Shown: piece by piece, positions 34,245 to 46,559 of the stretch
How the letters are laid out: each line of letters starts with the position of its first letter
How positions within the stretch are numbered: position 1 is the first letter of the stretch
Source of the DNA: Trifolium pratense
Lineage: Eukaryota > Streptophyta > Magnoliopsida > Fabales > Fabaceae
Assembly: GCF_020283565.1 (NCBI RefSeq)
Contig: NC_060063.1
Coordinates: 3,370,563-3,434,562 of the forward strand
Reading direction: 5' to 3'
Length of the DNA stretch: 64,000 bases
The notes under the pieces: model-generated
The model's database searches: none
The model's input: only the letters and a program-made list of their open reading frames with translations
What the model was told of the DNA's origin: nothing
Program-made: the position numbers and the translations under genes

Positions 34245-37200
34245 TTAACTATACCAATCAAGAAAGATGATGGAAAAAGTGAGCACAAACAGAAATAGTA
34301 AAAGAAATGTTCTGCTGCTGCTATTCCGTTGAATGGCTTGTGAGAGTTCTTTGTTACCAAGCTCAACATTCTTGGTAGCTTCAACAGCCTGTAAAAGGAA
34401 GCACAAACATATTATGCATTAATTGTATGAAAATTATACAAAGAATATGGTTTTTAGTTTTAGGGGTGTAAGGATATTGATTATTTCTTGTAGTTTCAAA
34501 ATTTTCAGTATTTTACTCATGGGGCACTTTTAATTGATTTATTTCAGGCTTTCATTCATTTAGGATTGCTATGCTAAATATTAGTTTTGCAGATTTAAGC
34601 CTTGAATTTAAGATTGAATCAAAACTTTGTTTCACCCTAATTCATATATTTCTTTCCCCATTCTACTCTAATTTTCTCCCTCTTTCTCTAATTTTCTTCC
34701 TAACTATTTCACGCCACCTAGCTTATGAAAGCTATAGATTTACGCTCTAAACCGGGGAAAGAATAGCTAGATAACAGAAACGTTTGGTTAATTTGGAAAA
34801 TGTGGTTAACTGTGGTTCATGTCCCACTTGACAAAATATGTAGATCGATAAACACCCTTACAAGATCCACAAAAACATTAACTACAAGTTAAACCAAACA
34901 AAAAGAAGGGTGAAGAATTTGATGTAATCTAACCTGGTCATACAAATGTTCAATTTGTTGAGCTTGTTGCAAAACATGTGTAGCCATCAAGTGATTTAAT
35001 GCAGACATTTCTACCATTTTAGTTTCAGTTTCTTGAACTGTGTCTAGAAGATTAGACAATTCCACCTACAAGAAAAGGAAAATTGGCAAAGGGATAGTTT
35101 TGAGAATCCAAAAATCAATAACAAAAATAAGTTGTATTCAAACTCAAAAGGAATAAATTTTTATCACCTGAAGGGCACGTGTTTCATCATCCAAGAGTTG
35201 CTGTTGGACTCTTAGAGGCTCACTGCGCAACTCATCTGGTTCTCTGAGCTCCACATCACCTGAATTAGAGGTTTCGGTAGAATCTTTCTTGGTTACACGA
35301 TTAAGTTTTCTACGTGGTATTGCCCTGTTAATAGCATCCTGGAAGCGTATAGCTCTGAGTTGATCAAACTGTGACGTAACTGAATGAAGCCTCTCGCTTA
35401 AAATTAGAACCTAAAAAATAAAACAAACAAATTAGCACCCAAAAAGCAAACGGCATCTCAATTCATGAATGTAAATATTTAATAGTATTCTGGTGTTAGT
35501 TAGTGTTTAGTGTAACATCCATATCTTGTATTTTAAGTCAAAAAAAAAACATATCTTGTATGTGTGTTGTAGTATATGCCATTGTACAGGTGCTTGTATC
35601 AGGTAGTTAGAGTAGTTGTTAGCGGTTGAAACTGAATATGCTTAGCAGTTACCTTAAACCTCTACAGGCTTCATGCCTATAGAAAGCCAACTGTATACTC
35701 TGAAGTATATACGAATCTTTTTTTTTATCAACTCGCATGACAGAGACAGAGCACTTTCATTTCTCTCATCACATCCTCTCTTCACTAACTCAAAAGGGCC
35801 AAGCCACATTTTCACTCACTCGATCTCTAACATGGTATCTACTCTAGAGCCTCTACTTGGGCCTAAAATTTGAAATAATGGCATAACCACCAAGATCCAC
35901 AATCTATTTATGGAGACATTGGTGCATAAAATCCTCTCTCTGGCTGCCATATTAGTTTGTGTAATATTCCAGTTTCCACTAGTCTTGTCTGGCACCTGTC
36001 AATTGACAATTTCACCCACTCTATTTCAGTCAAGCTAGCTGACAATTTTCCTGTCATCGAAACAGGTGGTTGAAGCTGATGGAACTCTAGATCTCAAATA
36101 ATGAAAATAAGATTGAAATGGAGAAATATGTAATTGTATTGATTGAAACAGATGAACAATTACACAGTTTATGAAAATGGAGAATGAAAATAACAAAGAT
36201 AACAAACTAGTAGAGAGAGTCTACTAGCCCCAAAGCACTAAGTGCCCCAAATCACTAAAAGTGATCCCATTAATTCTAACTGAAATTCTAGCTAAATTAT
36301 TCCTTGTGCATAACACTCCTTATATAGTGGAGTAAGTCTTCATGCTCTCCATGCACTCATGCCACCTCATCACACCTTAGTTTTGGGCCAAAGTCAAGGC
36401 CCACTTTCACATTCAAGTCTCTATCAGAAGCTGTAATCAGGGTACACAAGCTTCATCATTTTTTTATTTTTTTTGTAAATCCTCATATTCCAGCACAATA
36501 TACATCTGAAGCAGACCAAGAACTTGATGTTGTCACTGATGCTTTTGAGCTTACAAACTTTGCACAATTTCTCAATGAATTTGGCATCACTCATAGATTT
36601 ACTAATATCGCACATCTAACTAAAATGGTTTGGCAGAATATAAACTGACAAATAGTATATAAAGAGTCACACTCTACTTGCTCATGCCTCCTACATACAG
36701 CTTTCCTTGGGATCTTAGTTTTTGCATTGTTCTATACCCTATCAACAGACTCCGTTCAGTTGCAATTTAATTCTATTTCTAATTTATGCTCAACAAGTTC
36801 CTACCTGATAACAAGGTTCTAAGAACATTGGATGTGCTTGCTTTTCATTTCAAGGCCTTCCAACATAAAATGGATTTCAGATCCAAGGAATGTGTTTTTG
36901 GGTTAATCATACAATCACAAAGGGTGGAAATGTCTTGCTAATGATGGCCGCGTCTGTGCATCTAAAGATGTTATGTTTAATGAGTATTGGTTTCCATATC
37001 CAATCCAATTTCACGCTACTTTTATGTCTCCTTCCTCTACCTCTTCATCTTCTCTATGACCAGCCTAGATCAAGTTATGCAAGTCGACAAGGGTTTACAC
37101 AATGATTTATAAGCCAGTTAACAAGAAACAACTATTTGTTGCCAGTTTGATAGGAATCAACTTGGCAAACAAAAAAAATAAGTAATAATAGATGAAACAG

Positions 37201-40050
37201 AGGGAAAATAACACTGTAGTATTGATTGTATGATGGAAAACAAATAGAACCAGAATGATTCTACTTGAGAATTACAAAGGCGAATTAATGGAAATGCAGA
37301 AAAAAACAAAGAAATGGATAGTCTAGGCAATTCGACAAGCCTAGTGATCTCCCAAGCAACAAGCTAAATTCCAGTTTACCCACACCACGATAATTTCCCT
37401 CCTCAAATACAGTTGGATCTACTTTCTCTCTTCTGCACACCTTTCCCACCCTTCCACCTCATCAAGTGGGTCCCTCAGTTAGTTACTGAGATAGGGAGTG
37501 ATTCCCTGTGGCCACTCTACCTTTTCTCGTATACATTTTTAACTCTATCACAGTTCCAATACAAAATCTAAGCATTGAGGCAAAGGCAAGCACTACTGCT
37601 GAGATTCTTTGGGTTCAATGTCTTAACCGAACTACAGGTTCCTACAGCAACTCCAATCTTGTTTTGCAACAATACAAGTGCGGTTTCTATTATCTCATAA
37701 TCCAATTTTACATGTTCAGACCATGCATATGGAGTTAGATCCAATCTTTGTCCTTAAGATTATCAACAAAAAAAAAGAAAAAAGTCTTTGCCCATAAGAA
37801 AATTATAAAGAAAAATTTCATTATTTCTCATGTCCCTTCATAGGATCAATTGGTTGACTCTCACTAAGCCTCTATCTACTACCAGCTTTTGTGATCCTTC
37901 CTCCAAACTTAGGGTGTTTATCAGACTTGATTTGCAGCCTCCGCTGAGTTTGAAGAAGGAAGGCTGTTAGTAACTAGGTATTGCAGTGTCGCTATTTATG
38001 TATAGCTTCAGTTAGCTATCGTATCAGGTAGTTAGCTGTTGTAACTACTGAGTCAGCTAGCAGATGCCTTAAGCCTCTTCAAGCTTCATGCCTATATAAA
38101 GGCTCAAAGTATATTCTGATGTGTATCAGAATATTTTTATATCTAAATTCTTATACTAGACCGTTCAGAAAATGTTTATATACAGTCCATTTGTGAGGGT
38201 AAGTTGGCAACAACATGCAGAAAATAAATAACTAATAAGTTAATAATTGAAAAAACTCAATAAGCACAAGTCCATACCACCCCATGTTTGTGGGCAATGG
38301 TGTCAGCGTTAGCCTTTGCTGTTGTGATGCCAAGCCAACCTTTTGAGTTTTCCTCTTCATTGTTTATACTATTCTTAAGAACGTCAATTTGTTCCTGGCA
38401 AGTTTTAATAAAAGCACTAACCTGCACCAGATAAGAACAAAATAATAGCACATCATAAGCAAAACTCTATACAATATTTCAAGATGTTTAGCTAACTTAT
38501 ATACAAACTTGCTGGCTCCATAAAGAGAGAATGCCTAAAGAAAAGCTATACAGAAAGGTGAGGATGCAAGACAAGAGACAAAAACTATGTAGTAGTTACA
38601 TATGCAAAGGAAATAGGTTTCCCGTATCAAATTTCATAACAGGCATAAATAAAAATCTATTTTATAGATTGTGGTGAGCTAGCATTAATGTCAACAGCAG
38701 ATGTAAAACCAAGTATGTGAAAAATCAACTTTTCACTGGTTTATGTGAACTTAATACTAATGTGATCCAATGTGATCACTAGTAGTCAATTCATAACTTA
38801 ATACCAGCCTATGAAGTAGAATTTAGTTAGATCTATAAACATAAAATAATAATTCACAAGCCAATTTGCTAAGCTGGCTAATAAAACAAATTTAAATTGT
38901 ATGTATTACATCATAGTGAGAAAGTTGTAAATTATCAATGTCAGAGGCAAACATACAGTGGAGTAACATGTGAAACTCCAAACTATTACCAATAACCAAT
39001 CTGATTTAATAATGACGGTGATCAAGGCAGGAAATGTAATACCAATCGGTGATTTTCTGATTATTAATTAATTAACATGCAACAATACTTTCAAAACTAG
39101 CATATCAGCCGAAGTCACATGGCTTACTTCATTCTCAATGCTATCTCTCTCATGTTCCGTTGTTCGGTGCAGATCTGTATAGTCCTTTCTATGCTTTAAC
39201 AAAAAATGGTCCAATTCTCCAATACTCTCGAGCTACTAACAACAAACAAGGAGAAGCAATATCAAATACACATCATTTAAAAGTAGTGTTGCTTCCTTTT
39301 CTTAATGAAACATCAATCATAAAACTCTACATGCAGCACAAACAGGATTGTTACTGATTATGCAGTGACTAATTTGGTTTTTCCATAAAGTAACTGGTGT
39401 TGTCAAATTGTGGCACTATAGCGTAGCGGAATTAGAACAAAATGTCACTATTCCATGATACACAATTTAGTACAAAGTGTTATCGTATAGTGGCTACTTT
39501 GGCGCTATAGTGTTGCACCATAGCGGAATTTGAACAAACGGCTATTTTCCACGATCCACAATTGACAACACTAAAAGTAACATAATGCCAGAAGTTAAAA
39601 TATCAATGCTGGGCCTACCGTCTTATATGCAGCTTTGGTGAATGGGGACCTTTGTGGGGGTTTATGAATAATAAAAGATGCCAAAATGGATGCCAATTTA
39701 GCCTGCAAAAGAATGACAACACACGACATAAGATTCACAGTTCAAACCAACCAGAATAACATTGATCCAGCAACAGATAGCAATACTTAATGTTCCATTT
39801 TCAAGATTCATGATATTGAGGAAATTTATGTGCAATTCCTAAATATTTTTTATTGTAAGAATCATAGGAATTTTTTGTAAAGGAAAAGGATCATGATTTG
39901 AATTATAAGGAATTATAATAATGAATAGGAAGTTAAGAGAATGAGTTGAGGGTAGTGAAGCATCATATATACCTCATCATAACCCAAAGAGCGAGCACTT
40001 TGGCGCACGGCATCTTTGAAGTCCTCAGTCCTATCCCTTGCCTTTGCCAT
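34245..40050 (-). CDS. SYP81: Syntaxin SYP81 (syntaxin-18/Ufe1-type Qa-SNARE), complete
   Basis: Seven coding exons on the minus strand: 40050-39973, 39702-39619, 39232-39128, 38421-38278, 35410-35168, 35065-34934, 34388-34245. They sum to 930 nt, i.e. 309 residues plus stop, the length of Arabidopsis SYP81. All donors and acceptors are GT/AG. The protein starts MAKARDRTEDFKDAVRQSA, has the N-terminal helical region with LKHRKDYTDLHRTTE and NSKGWLG, and a basic linker (MPRRK-like PRRKLNRV). A SNARE coiled-coil follows with LLDDETRALQVELSNLL and MSALNHLMATHVLQQAQQIE, and it ends in a C-terminal anchor TFLLLFLFVLTFSIIFLDWY. As a Qa-SNARE it should act in Golgi-to-ER retrograde fusion with the Use1/Sec20-type partners. 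The large intron 4 carries a decayed copia element. Confidence 0.96.
35494..38160 (+). mobile_element. Decayed Ty1/copia element in SYP81 intron 4, antisense to the gene
   Basis: Left LTR 35494-35832 and truncated right LTR 37965-about 38160 share GTATCAGGTAGTTAG, CCTTAA-CCTCT, AAGCTTCATGCCTATA and related words. A broken primer site TGGTATC(+6)AGAGCC follows the left LTR. Plus-strand frames, all interrupted, still read integrase (36530-36690: LNEFGITHRFT; 36830-37010: HKMDFRSKECVFLG and SKDVMFNEY) and RNase H (37575-37745: AEILWVQCL, then the HME-like end). RT is gone. The SYP81 exons on both sides (5 and 4) are intact, so the insertion is tolerated as intron. Confidence 0.8.
36065..36425 (-). 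mobile_element. Nested solo LTR (second copia family)
   Basis: It ends on the plus strand with CTATCA, as does the related stretch 41080-41424. Shared order: AACAAACT-GT/AG, GCCCCAAAGCA / GCCCCAAAAGCAACAAAGTGC, ATCACTAAAAGTGA versus GTCACAAAGTGAC, TTATATAG, CCACCTCATCA, and GGCCCA near the end. A third, more diverged copy may lie at about 37150-37500. It interrupts the decayed copia element. Confidence 0.55.
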
Positions 40051-40301
40051 CTATGAATACCTCAAATCTGTTATCGATCAATCATAAATGGAGGTTCACA
40101 AACTCTTTGGTGTTCAACAAAAATAACTCCAAATAAAAAATTGTTATTAACTACTAAAAACTACATACAGACCGCACTAGCAATTGGAATCTCTAAATAC
40201 ATATATAAAATAATCAAATGAAAAGGATGGGTAAGTGAAACAAAATAAGACAATTGAAGTTACTTACAAAGGCCTCTTTTTTAATCTATTGTCACTATTT
40301 A

Positions 40302-40740
40302 TGTCACGACCCAATCTCTGGTCATGACCGGCGCACAGGCCACCACTAACTAACCCTATATTTAGTCTGGCAAGCCTAATGCACTATAAAAAATATACTT
40401 ATTTAAAAAAACTATCAACAAAGTATAAAAAAAACTATCTCATTTCATTATATACACATAGACCACATTATCTCTTCGTTGTGGCGAACGGATACCTATA
40501 CCACATTATCTCTTCGTTGTGGCGAAAGGCTATACCACATTATCTCTTCGTTGTGGCGAACGGCTATACCACATTATCTCTTCGTTGTGGCGTACGGATA
40601 TACCACATTATCTCTTCATTGTGGCGAACGGCTATACCACATTATCTCTTCGTTGTGGCGAACGGCTATACCACATTATCTCTTCGTTGTGGCGAACGGC
40701 TATACCACATTATCTCTTCGTTGTGGCGAACGGCTAATCT
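40302..40740 (+). mobile_element. LTR-like segment (TGTCACGACCC type) in the SYP81 leader intron
   Basis: TGTCACGACCCAATCTCTGG followed by GACCGGCGCACAGGCC is a common beginning of plant gypsy LTRs. It leads directly into the 34-bp tandem array. The expected matching end (GGGTCGTGACA) is not visible, so the extent to the right is uncertain. Confidence 0.45.
40463..40738. repeat. 34-bp minisatellite, eight copies
   Basis: Eight tandem copies start at 40463, 40501, 40535, 40569, 40603, 40637, 40671 and 40705; the first unit is 38 bp and the others 34 bp. Each contains CCACA, a 12-base loop and TGTGG, so every unit can form a small hairpin. Copies differ at only a few positions (GAAAGG, GTACGG, TTCATT variants), implying recent expansion or homogenisation. 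It lies inside the intron of the SYP81 5' UTR. Confidence 0.95.
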
Positions 40741-41079
40741 TACATGCCAAATTACTATGAACACTAAACTCATAGGCTAAATTATCTACTCACCATTTCT
40801 TATTATCACTCTATACTTGTGCACTATTCACACTTGTACCTGTCTAGATACATACTCTATTGATCTCAACATATATATTATAATCTTAATAATATGTCAT
40901 TCTTTTCTAACTCTTTTCTGACCACACAAGTTCATTCTTATCTTTCCTTTGATTATAAGTTAAAAGGGATTATGCTGAGAAAAAAAACAAGTGTCTATGA
41001 ACATTCTTCCTTATTCTCTAATCAATTTTCATCCTCTTATCTATTAGTTCTAAAATTGGAACTGTGATGAGTTTGTGTA

Positions 41080-41424
41080 TGAATTATGGAATCAAACAGT
41101 GAATCATATAGTAATGAAATAGGAAAATAGAGTTTGTATTATTGGTACTCTGCAATTACAAAGAGAAAATAGCATAACAAACTGGTAACAAACTATCAGC
41201 AAGATGCTAATAGCCCCAAAAGCAACAAAGTGCTCCCTAAGTCACAAAGTGACCCCACAAAATAACCAATTCTCCAATGAATATTATTCCCTCACTGACA
41301 CCACCTTTATAGCACTCACTCTCATGCACATCATCACTTGTCCACCTCATCATTCCTAATTCTCTTTCCTTTCTTTGGTTTGGGCTCAGCTTCAAGGCCC
41401 ATCTCTTGATCCATGTTTCTATCA
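41080..41424 (-). mobile_element. Solo copia LTR in the SYP81 leader intron
   Basis: Same family as 36065-36425. The minus strand starts TGATAGAAACATGGATCAAG and contains GGGCC, CCTCAT-type words and a TATA-like TTTATAGC region. The far end is uncertain. Confidence 0.5.
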
Positions 41425-42801
41425 AACTGACACTACCTTAATAATGAAATTATCATCTATTGTTAAGCTATAGAATTTGTGAAAAGATTCACAACAGAAA
41501 CTGTGAGAAAGAAGAAGTGTATTCCATTCAATATGAATACTACAAGAATTATAAGCTCATATATTTAGTATAGAATGAGCTGCACTGTTGGCATGAGTAC
41601 AAATTCGTTACACAGAATAACAAACTTGAAGTGAAAGGAGGGTACCCAATAACAAACTAAGACTAGTAACTACTATGTGGTAAAGTCTAACAATGTAAGC
41701 TGTAAACTGTAAAACTATATTCTTATCATGTACCACTAAGCCTACATTACTTTAGAACTCATAGAACACAATTTTGTGCCAAACTATAAGGTTGTCGCCA
41801 CTGTCAACAACATTAAAATCCAGGACAGCTGCTGTACTTATAAGGAACTTACTAAAATGTCCAAACAAACCATTCTACTTAATTTACTACAATCTAACCA
41901 TTTTAATATCAACTAACCCAGAATCTCAACTAGATTGTAATTAGATTATGACAGAATATGAATCTAACATACTCTAATTTCTACACTGAAGTCTCTAACC
42001 ATAATTTATCATAAGTTGGGGTAGAATTTCTTAACATTCCAACACATGCAACTTCTAACAATGGTAGAATTTCTTGAACATTCCAAAACATAATAAATTG
42101 AAGTATATAAATTTAATTAACAAGCTAAGACATAAACAATTAAGAACTAAATTCATATATGATTGATTCTACGGAACATCAATAGTTGATCTCGGCCTCA
42201 AATAAATGAGCATATATTTAACATTAAGGTATTCTAATCTAACTTCACATAATGTTAATTCAACCAGTTGATTCGACGAGTTACTAAACACACAATTAGA
42301 AGTGTAATAATATACTTATTATTATTAAACCTCTTTGTCTAAATTTTATTTTTCCCAAAACCTCTTTGGTTAAAAGCAGTTGGAGGTATCAGGTTCACTC
42401 CGGACAAAAGAGGAAAAAAAATTAATCTAACAAACTAACAACTAACATTTCAAGAAAAAACATCAATGATCCATCAAAAAAATTGAACTAAAAATTGTAT
42501 GGTAGCACAATTTGATGATAACATAATGAATTATTCGGAATTGAAATTGTATGGTAACGAGTAAATATGAGAGAAATGAGAAAGTAATAATAAAGATCTA
42601 GCATAAAATGTTAATAATATTATGATAATGAAGCTAAAGAAAACACAGATCTAAAAGAAATTGAGCTTAGAAGGAGAAGAAGAAAGGGGTTACCGTAAGG
42701 TTTGTTGTGGTTGAAAGAGGTAAAAGAATGCTTAAAGAAGAAAACGAAGGAGGGAAGAGAAGAGAGTGAAGAGTGAAGATGAATGAATGTGTGAGTGTTT
42801 G

Positions 42802-42810
42802 TTTATATAG
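42802..42810 (-). promoter_or_regulatory. Candidate TATA box of SYP81
   Basis: The minus strand reads CTATATAAAC, about 25-30 bp upstream of the predicted leader exon. Confidence 0.55.
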
Positions 42811-44416
42811 TGCCATGTGGGACACGCCACGAGATACACGCACATTTCTTCGACGGAACCAATGAAATCAAAAACTATTCAGTATTATTATTCACTTCAC
42901 GCCCACAAACTAAGAACTCAACAACGGATCAGGATTAGCTGATTTTAGACATATTTGGATTCTCTAATGGATTCTCTAACTAGTTGGAAGAAGCTTATTC
43001 TCCATGAATATATTACATGTACTTAGTGTTAGAGAAGAATTGAAAAGATTTTGGAATCATGCTATGGAGAGAGTGTGGGTTCGGAGAGTTCCAGAGAAGA
43101 AGAGAGAAATTCCCCTGTTTTTGCTTTCTTTCTTTTCTTTTTTTTATTATTATTATTAATCAATTGTGTCAATTGTATAATCAATTGTCAATTGTATAAT
43201 CAATCAATCAATTTAATACAATTAGAGTCAAATGAACGAAAATCCCAAATCATGAAACCCTAACAATGATTTCATAACATAAATATATTATAAATATATT
43301 AATCATAATCTCAATTGTATGTTCAATAATCAATTTACTACAATTAGCGTCAATTGAAAAAAAAAATCCCAAATCATGAAACCCTAACAATGGAAATTCA
43401 AAACAGAGAAGGTAGAGAGAGAGATGATACATGTTGCTTTATTGCAGAAGAGAAGAAGGGTCGCACCTAAGAGGCTGCCGCCGTTAGAATGCGAGGAGGC
43501 TGCCGCCGGTGGATTGCGACGAGGCTGAATGGGAGATGAGATCAGAGTGTTTAGAGAAGAGTTAGATGTGAGAAGGTTTTTAGGGTCAGTGTGCAAAACA
43601 AAACATTTAGAGGGGCTAAAACACAAAAAGATAAAAAAACATAAAAATAATTTGTTTTTCAACCCCCTTTTCCCGGATTATTGCCGATGTGTCTAAAAAA
43701 AATAATTAAGCAAAATGATTTATACAATGTATAATTATTAAACTCATGTTTTATATTCAAACGATTTATTCATAATTAATTTTCTCTTATTCATTCAACA
43801 TTAATGTGAATAGATGTAATGTAACTATCCTTCATTTCTAACAAAAATTGCAATTTAAGATTTTAATTAATGTGAAAGAACTTATAATTATAAATGAGAT
43901 TCAAGAGACAATAGAAGAAACTGAATTTAGTTTTTAGAAACAGACGTTTTCAGCCATTTGTTCAGTCAAAGTTCTGACACTCTCTCTCATTTATTTATAC
44001 AAGTACAATTGTTTGTTTCTATGTCCCTCATTTCTTCTTCACACTGCAAAGTAATCACTTTTCTGCAGAAAAAGGAGTGAAAGCTGCATATATGTTTTCT
44101 AAGGTTTGAATGTTCTTAATGTTGTTTTCTTGTTGAGTCTTTTGCATGCAACTCAAACCACTTCATCAAAGACACAATAATTTGTGTCAAACCATTTGCA
44201 TGAGAGTTACATCAAAATGGTATGTGTATTCACACCTTCATATAGTTTTTAGATGTTTCACATTTTTTTCATTTTTTTTTTCTACTTGAAAATATTCATT
44301 TTTCACCCTCTTTAGCTTAAAAAAATTCATGATCTTTCAAACCCTTCTTTAGATTTTGTTTCCTTTTCCTTATTCACATTTTGGTTCAAAATTTCAAGCT
44401 TTTTCTTAGGCATACA
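42811..44416. other. Divergent intergenic region SYP81 / CRF-like gene
   Basis: Holds both promoters. A diverged direct repeat of about 65 bp (CAATCAATTTAxTACAATTAG ... AATCATGAAACCCTAACAATG) occurs at 43203-43266 and 43328-43391. TTATTTATAC at 43991 may be the TATA box of the plus-strand gene. A 5'-UTR intron for that gene is likely at 44220-44409 (GTATGTG ... TTTTCTTAG). The 92-codon minus frame at 43384-43662 resembles nothing I know. Confidence 0.5.
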
Positions 44417-45094
44417 ATGAAACAAGAAATGAAATCAAAGAGAGGAAATAAGAGAGTTCAACAAGACAAAGAAAAAAAGTTGAACAAAATGAGGAAAATT
44501 AGAATTTTGTATAGTGATCCTTATGCTACAGATTATTCAAGTGAAGAAGAAGAATTGATTTTGAGAAATGATTATCAATTAAATGGTTCAAAGAAGATTG
44601 TGAAGGAAATTTTTGTTCCATTTATGCCCTTAGCTTATGATAATAAGAACATTAAGAAGAATGCTTTTGAAGATGTCAAAGAAGTGTTAATGTTTCAAAC
44701 ATCTCCATCATCTGTGCTTGATGTCACTGTCACTGATACAAAAGCTGCAAAAGATATTAATGACATTAATGGTTTAGTCAAAAAAGAAGATATCAAAGAG
44801 TTCACAAGTGGTGGAAAAGGAGTTTGTAATAAAGAAGCTATTTCAATTCAATATATGCAAGAGGAACCAAATGTGGCATCATTAGTTGGTCATGATCTTT
44901 ATTTTTTGGATGAAATGGAAATGTTGTTTGGTGATGGAGTTTGTAACTTGCTGGAAAGTGATGAGATTAATTGTGGCTCTATGTGGAAGGTAGAACTTGA
45001 TAAAGGTTGTACCATTCTTCCACATATTGATTGTGATTTCAATGATACTGAGCTAGGTTGGATTGATGAAACTCTAAATTGGGATTGCCACTAA
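44417..45094 (+). CDS. CRF/ERF-like protein without an AP2 domain
   Basis: 225 residues from the ATG at 44417, chosen because a good splice acceptor (TTTTCTTAG) ends at 44409 and an upstream ATG (44381) would lie in the intron. Residues about 24-45 contain KMRKIRILYSDPYATDYSSE, which matches the CRF/TMO3 N-terminal signature of cytokinin-response-factor-type ERFs. It is followed by 'KKIVKEIFVP', the usual KRIVREI block. In the family this block leads to an AP2 DNA-binding domain; here it runs straight into an acidic region with no RGVR, WAAEI or YDxAA motif. The C terminus has DLYFLDEMEMLFGD and ends FNDTELGWIDETLNWDCH, matching the AWIDEALNIxC end of ERF118-like proteins. So both ends of the family are kept and the DNA-binding core is missing. 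The frame is open and unbroken. It could be an expressed regulator working through partner binding, or a decaying copy. Confidence 0.72.
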   Translation: MKQEMKSKRGNKRVQQDKEKKLNKMRKIRILYSDPYATDYSSEEEELILRNDYQLNGSKKIVKEIFVPFMPLAYDNKNIKKNAFEDVKEVLMFQTSPSSVLDVTVTDTKAAKDINDINGLVKKEDIKEFTSGGKGVCNKEAISIQYMQEEPNVASLVGHDLYFLDEMEMLFGDGVCNLLESDEINCGSMWKVELDKGCTILPHIDCDFNDTELGWIDETLNWDCH

Positions 45095-46559
45095 AGTTTT
45101 GCATCTATCTATTCTACTAAAAGTCCGGTGAAATATCACGTATATGTTTTTGCGGAGTTGGATTTGCTGCAGTCATAATTAGACGGTCTAGAATTCAAGT
45201 TTGATATTTTAGAGTTTATAAAAAATTCAAAAGTTGTATGCTTTCTGTAGCGTCTTATCTCGATCGAACAGTCATTGATATGCAAATTGCTTGAATTTGT
45301 GAATGCAACAAACTCAGATCCCTATTTTCAGTTGCACAAGATTTTTACTAGTTAATATTTAAGGGCTAAAAAAACTATTGTCAACACTAGTTTTGTTAAT
45401 GTGATGGTGTAAAAATGGTAGCTACAATTGCAAGGCATTTTTTATTTTGAATGAAGTTACAATTACAAAGCATGTAAACAAGGATTTGTTCTATGTTCTC
45501 TATTGACATGTTGAGTTTTTCAAATTTTAATGTAACAATGTAAACATGAGATTTTAATTTGTTTCACTATTTGTCTTTAGACACATTGTATTTTCCTTTT
45601 ATTTTATTTTACTTTAAAAGGACATTGCTTTGTTTTGGCTACTACTGATGAATGGAAAAGAAAACAAACAAAAAAAGAAAATATTAAAGCAAAGTTAAAA
45701 GGAAAAGCATGACAAGAACTAGGAAGATATGTTCCTTAAAAACAAAGAATTAGGGAGTGTTTTCCCCTTTCACGTAAGCATAAAAATGGCAAAATTAAGC
45801 AAGAATCATTTAAAACATTCTCACTTATTCCTGAAAATATTCATATTCAATTCTATTTTTTTAAAGTTTATGTCAAATTTCAACTTAGTTTTCGTAGTCA
45901 GTAACATGTGAGGAGTTTGAAACTCATTGGATTACTTTTGACACTTTCTCTAAGGGCATTTCTGAAAATAAGTGACTATTTGTCCCAAGAAAAGTTGAAC
46001 CAAACAAAGAATAACATTTGAAAAAAATTGTGCTCACAAGAAAAAGCCACAAGCATTATGTTGCTAACCTTTCAAACAAACAGATATTTACAAACAAAAA
46101 TAATTGTTTCCATACCATTATATCAGTAGCTAAGAATAGGATACAATATATATCCATTCTCCAAAAAGTCTGCTAGAAACAACTATCATGGATTGATAAA
46201 TAATTGAAATAACTTATGTTGAATACAGTTCTAAGTTCCTACCTAAAGGTGCTGCAATTATTGACAAAACCTTACAAAAGAATAGTGTTAATGATATGAA
46301 TTATTCTCAGAAACAATAAGTTATTTTGGATATATACCAACTATTCTCTGAACCTCACAACAGGATGTTACCTAGCATGTTCACAAGGAGAGTTTGCAAT
46401 TTGCATTGTTGCATTGTTTCGAAATATCAGGAGCAATTCAAAGTTTGGTTTCATGATGAGGAAATGAGCAGTTCAAGAACAGGTCTTGAAACTGAAAATG
46501 CTCCAACAACTCCTCAATTTCCATACTTGTCAATCAGCTTAAGGCTCTGCATGCATACT
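45095..46559. other. Convergent spacer between CRF-like and CCR4-like genes
   Basis: AT-rich, containing both 3' UTRs. No element ends and no other gene are seen. Confidence 0.5.

Larger units (their letters stand above)
40051..42780 (-). other. 5' UTR and leader intron of SYP81
   Basis: Leader exon 2 is 40051-40067, with acceptor ATCGATAACAG just upstream on the minus strand. The donor lies near 42693 (minus strand CTTACG then GTAACC), so leader exon 1 runs roughly 42694-42780 below a TATA box. This gives a 2.6-kb 5'-UTR intron containing the minisatellite, an LTR-like start and, at about 41080-41424, a solo copia LTR. Exon limits are predicted, not seen in transcript data. Confidence 0.55.

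Noticed and set aside
40379..40780. 133-, 93- and 72-codon frames with repeated HYLFVVANGY, HIISSLWR and TTLSLRCGE words
   Set aside because: These are the three plus-strand frames of the 34-bp minisatellite inside an intron; the apparent protein repeats follow from the DNA repeat.
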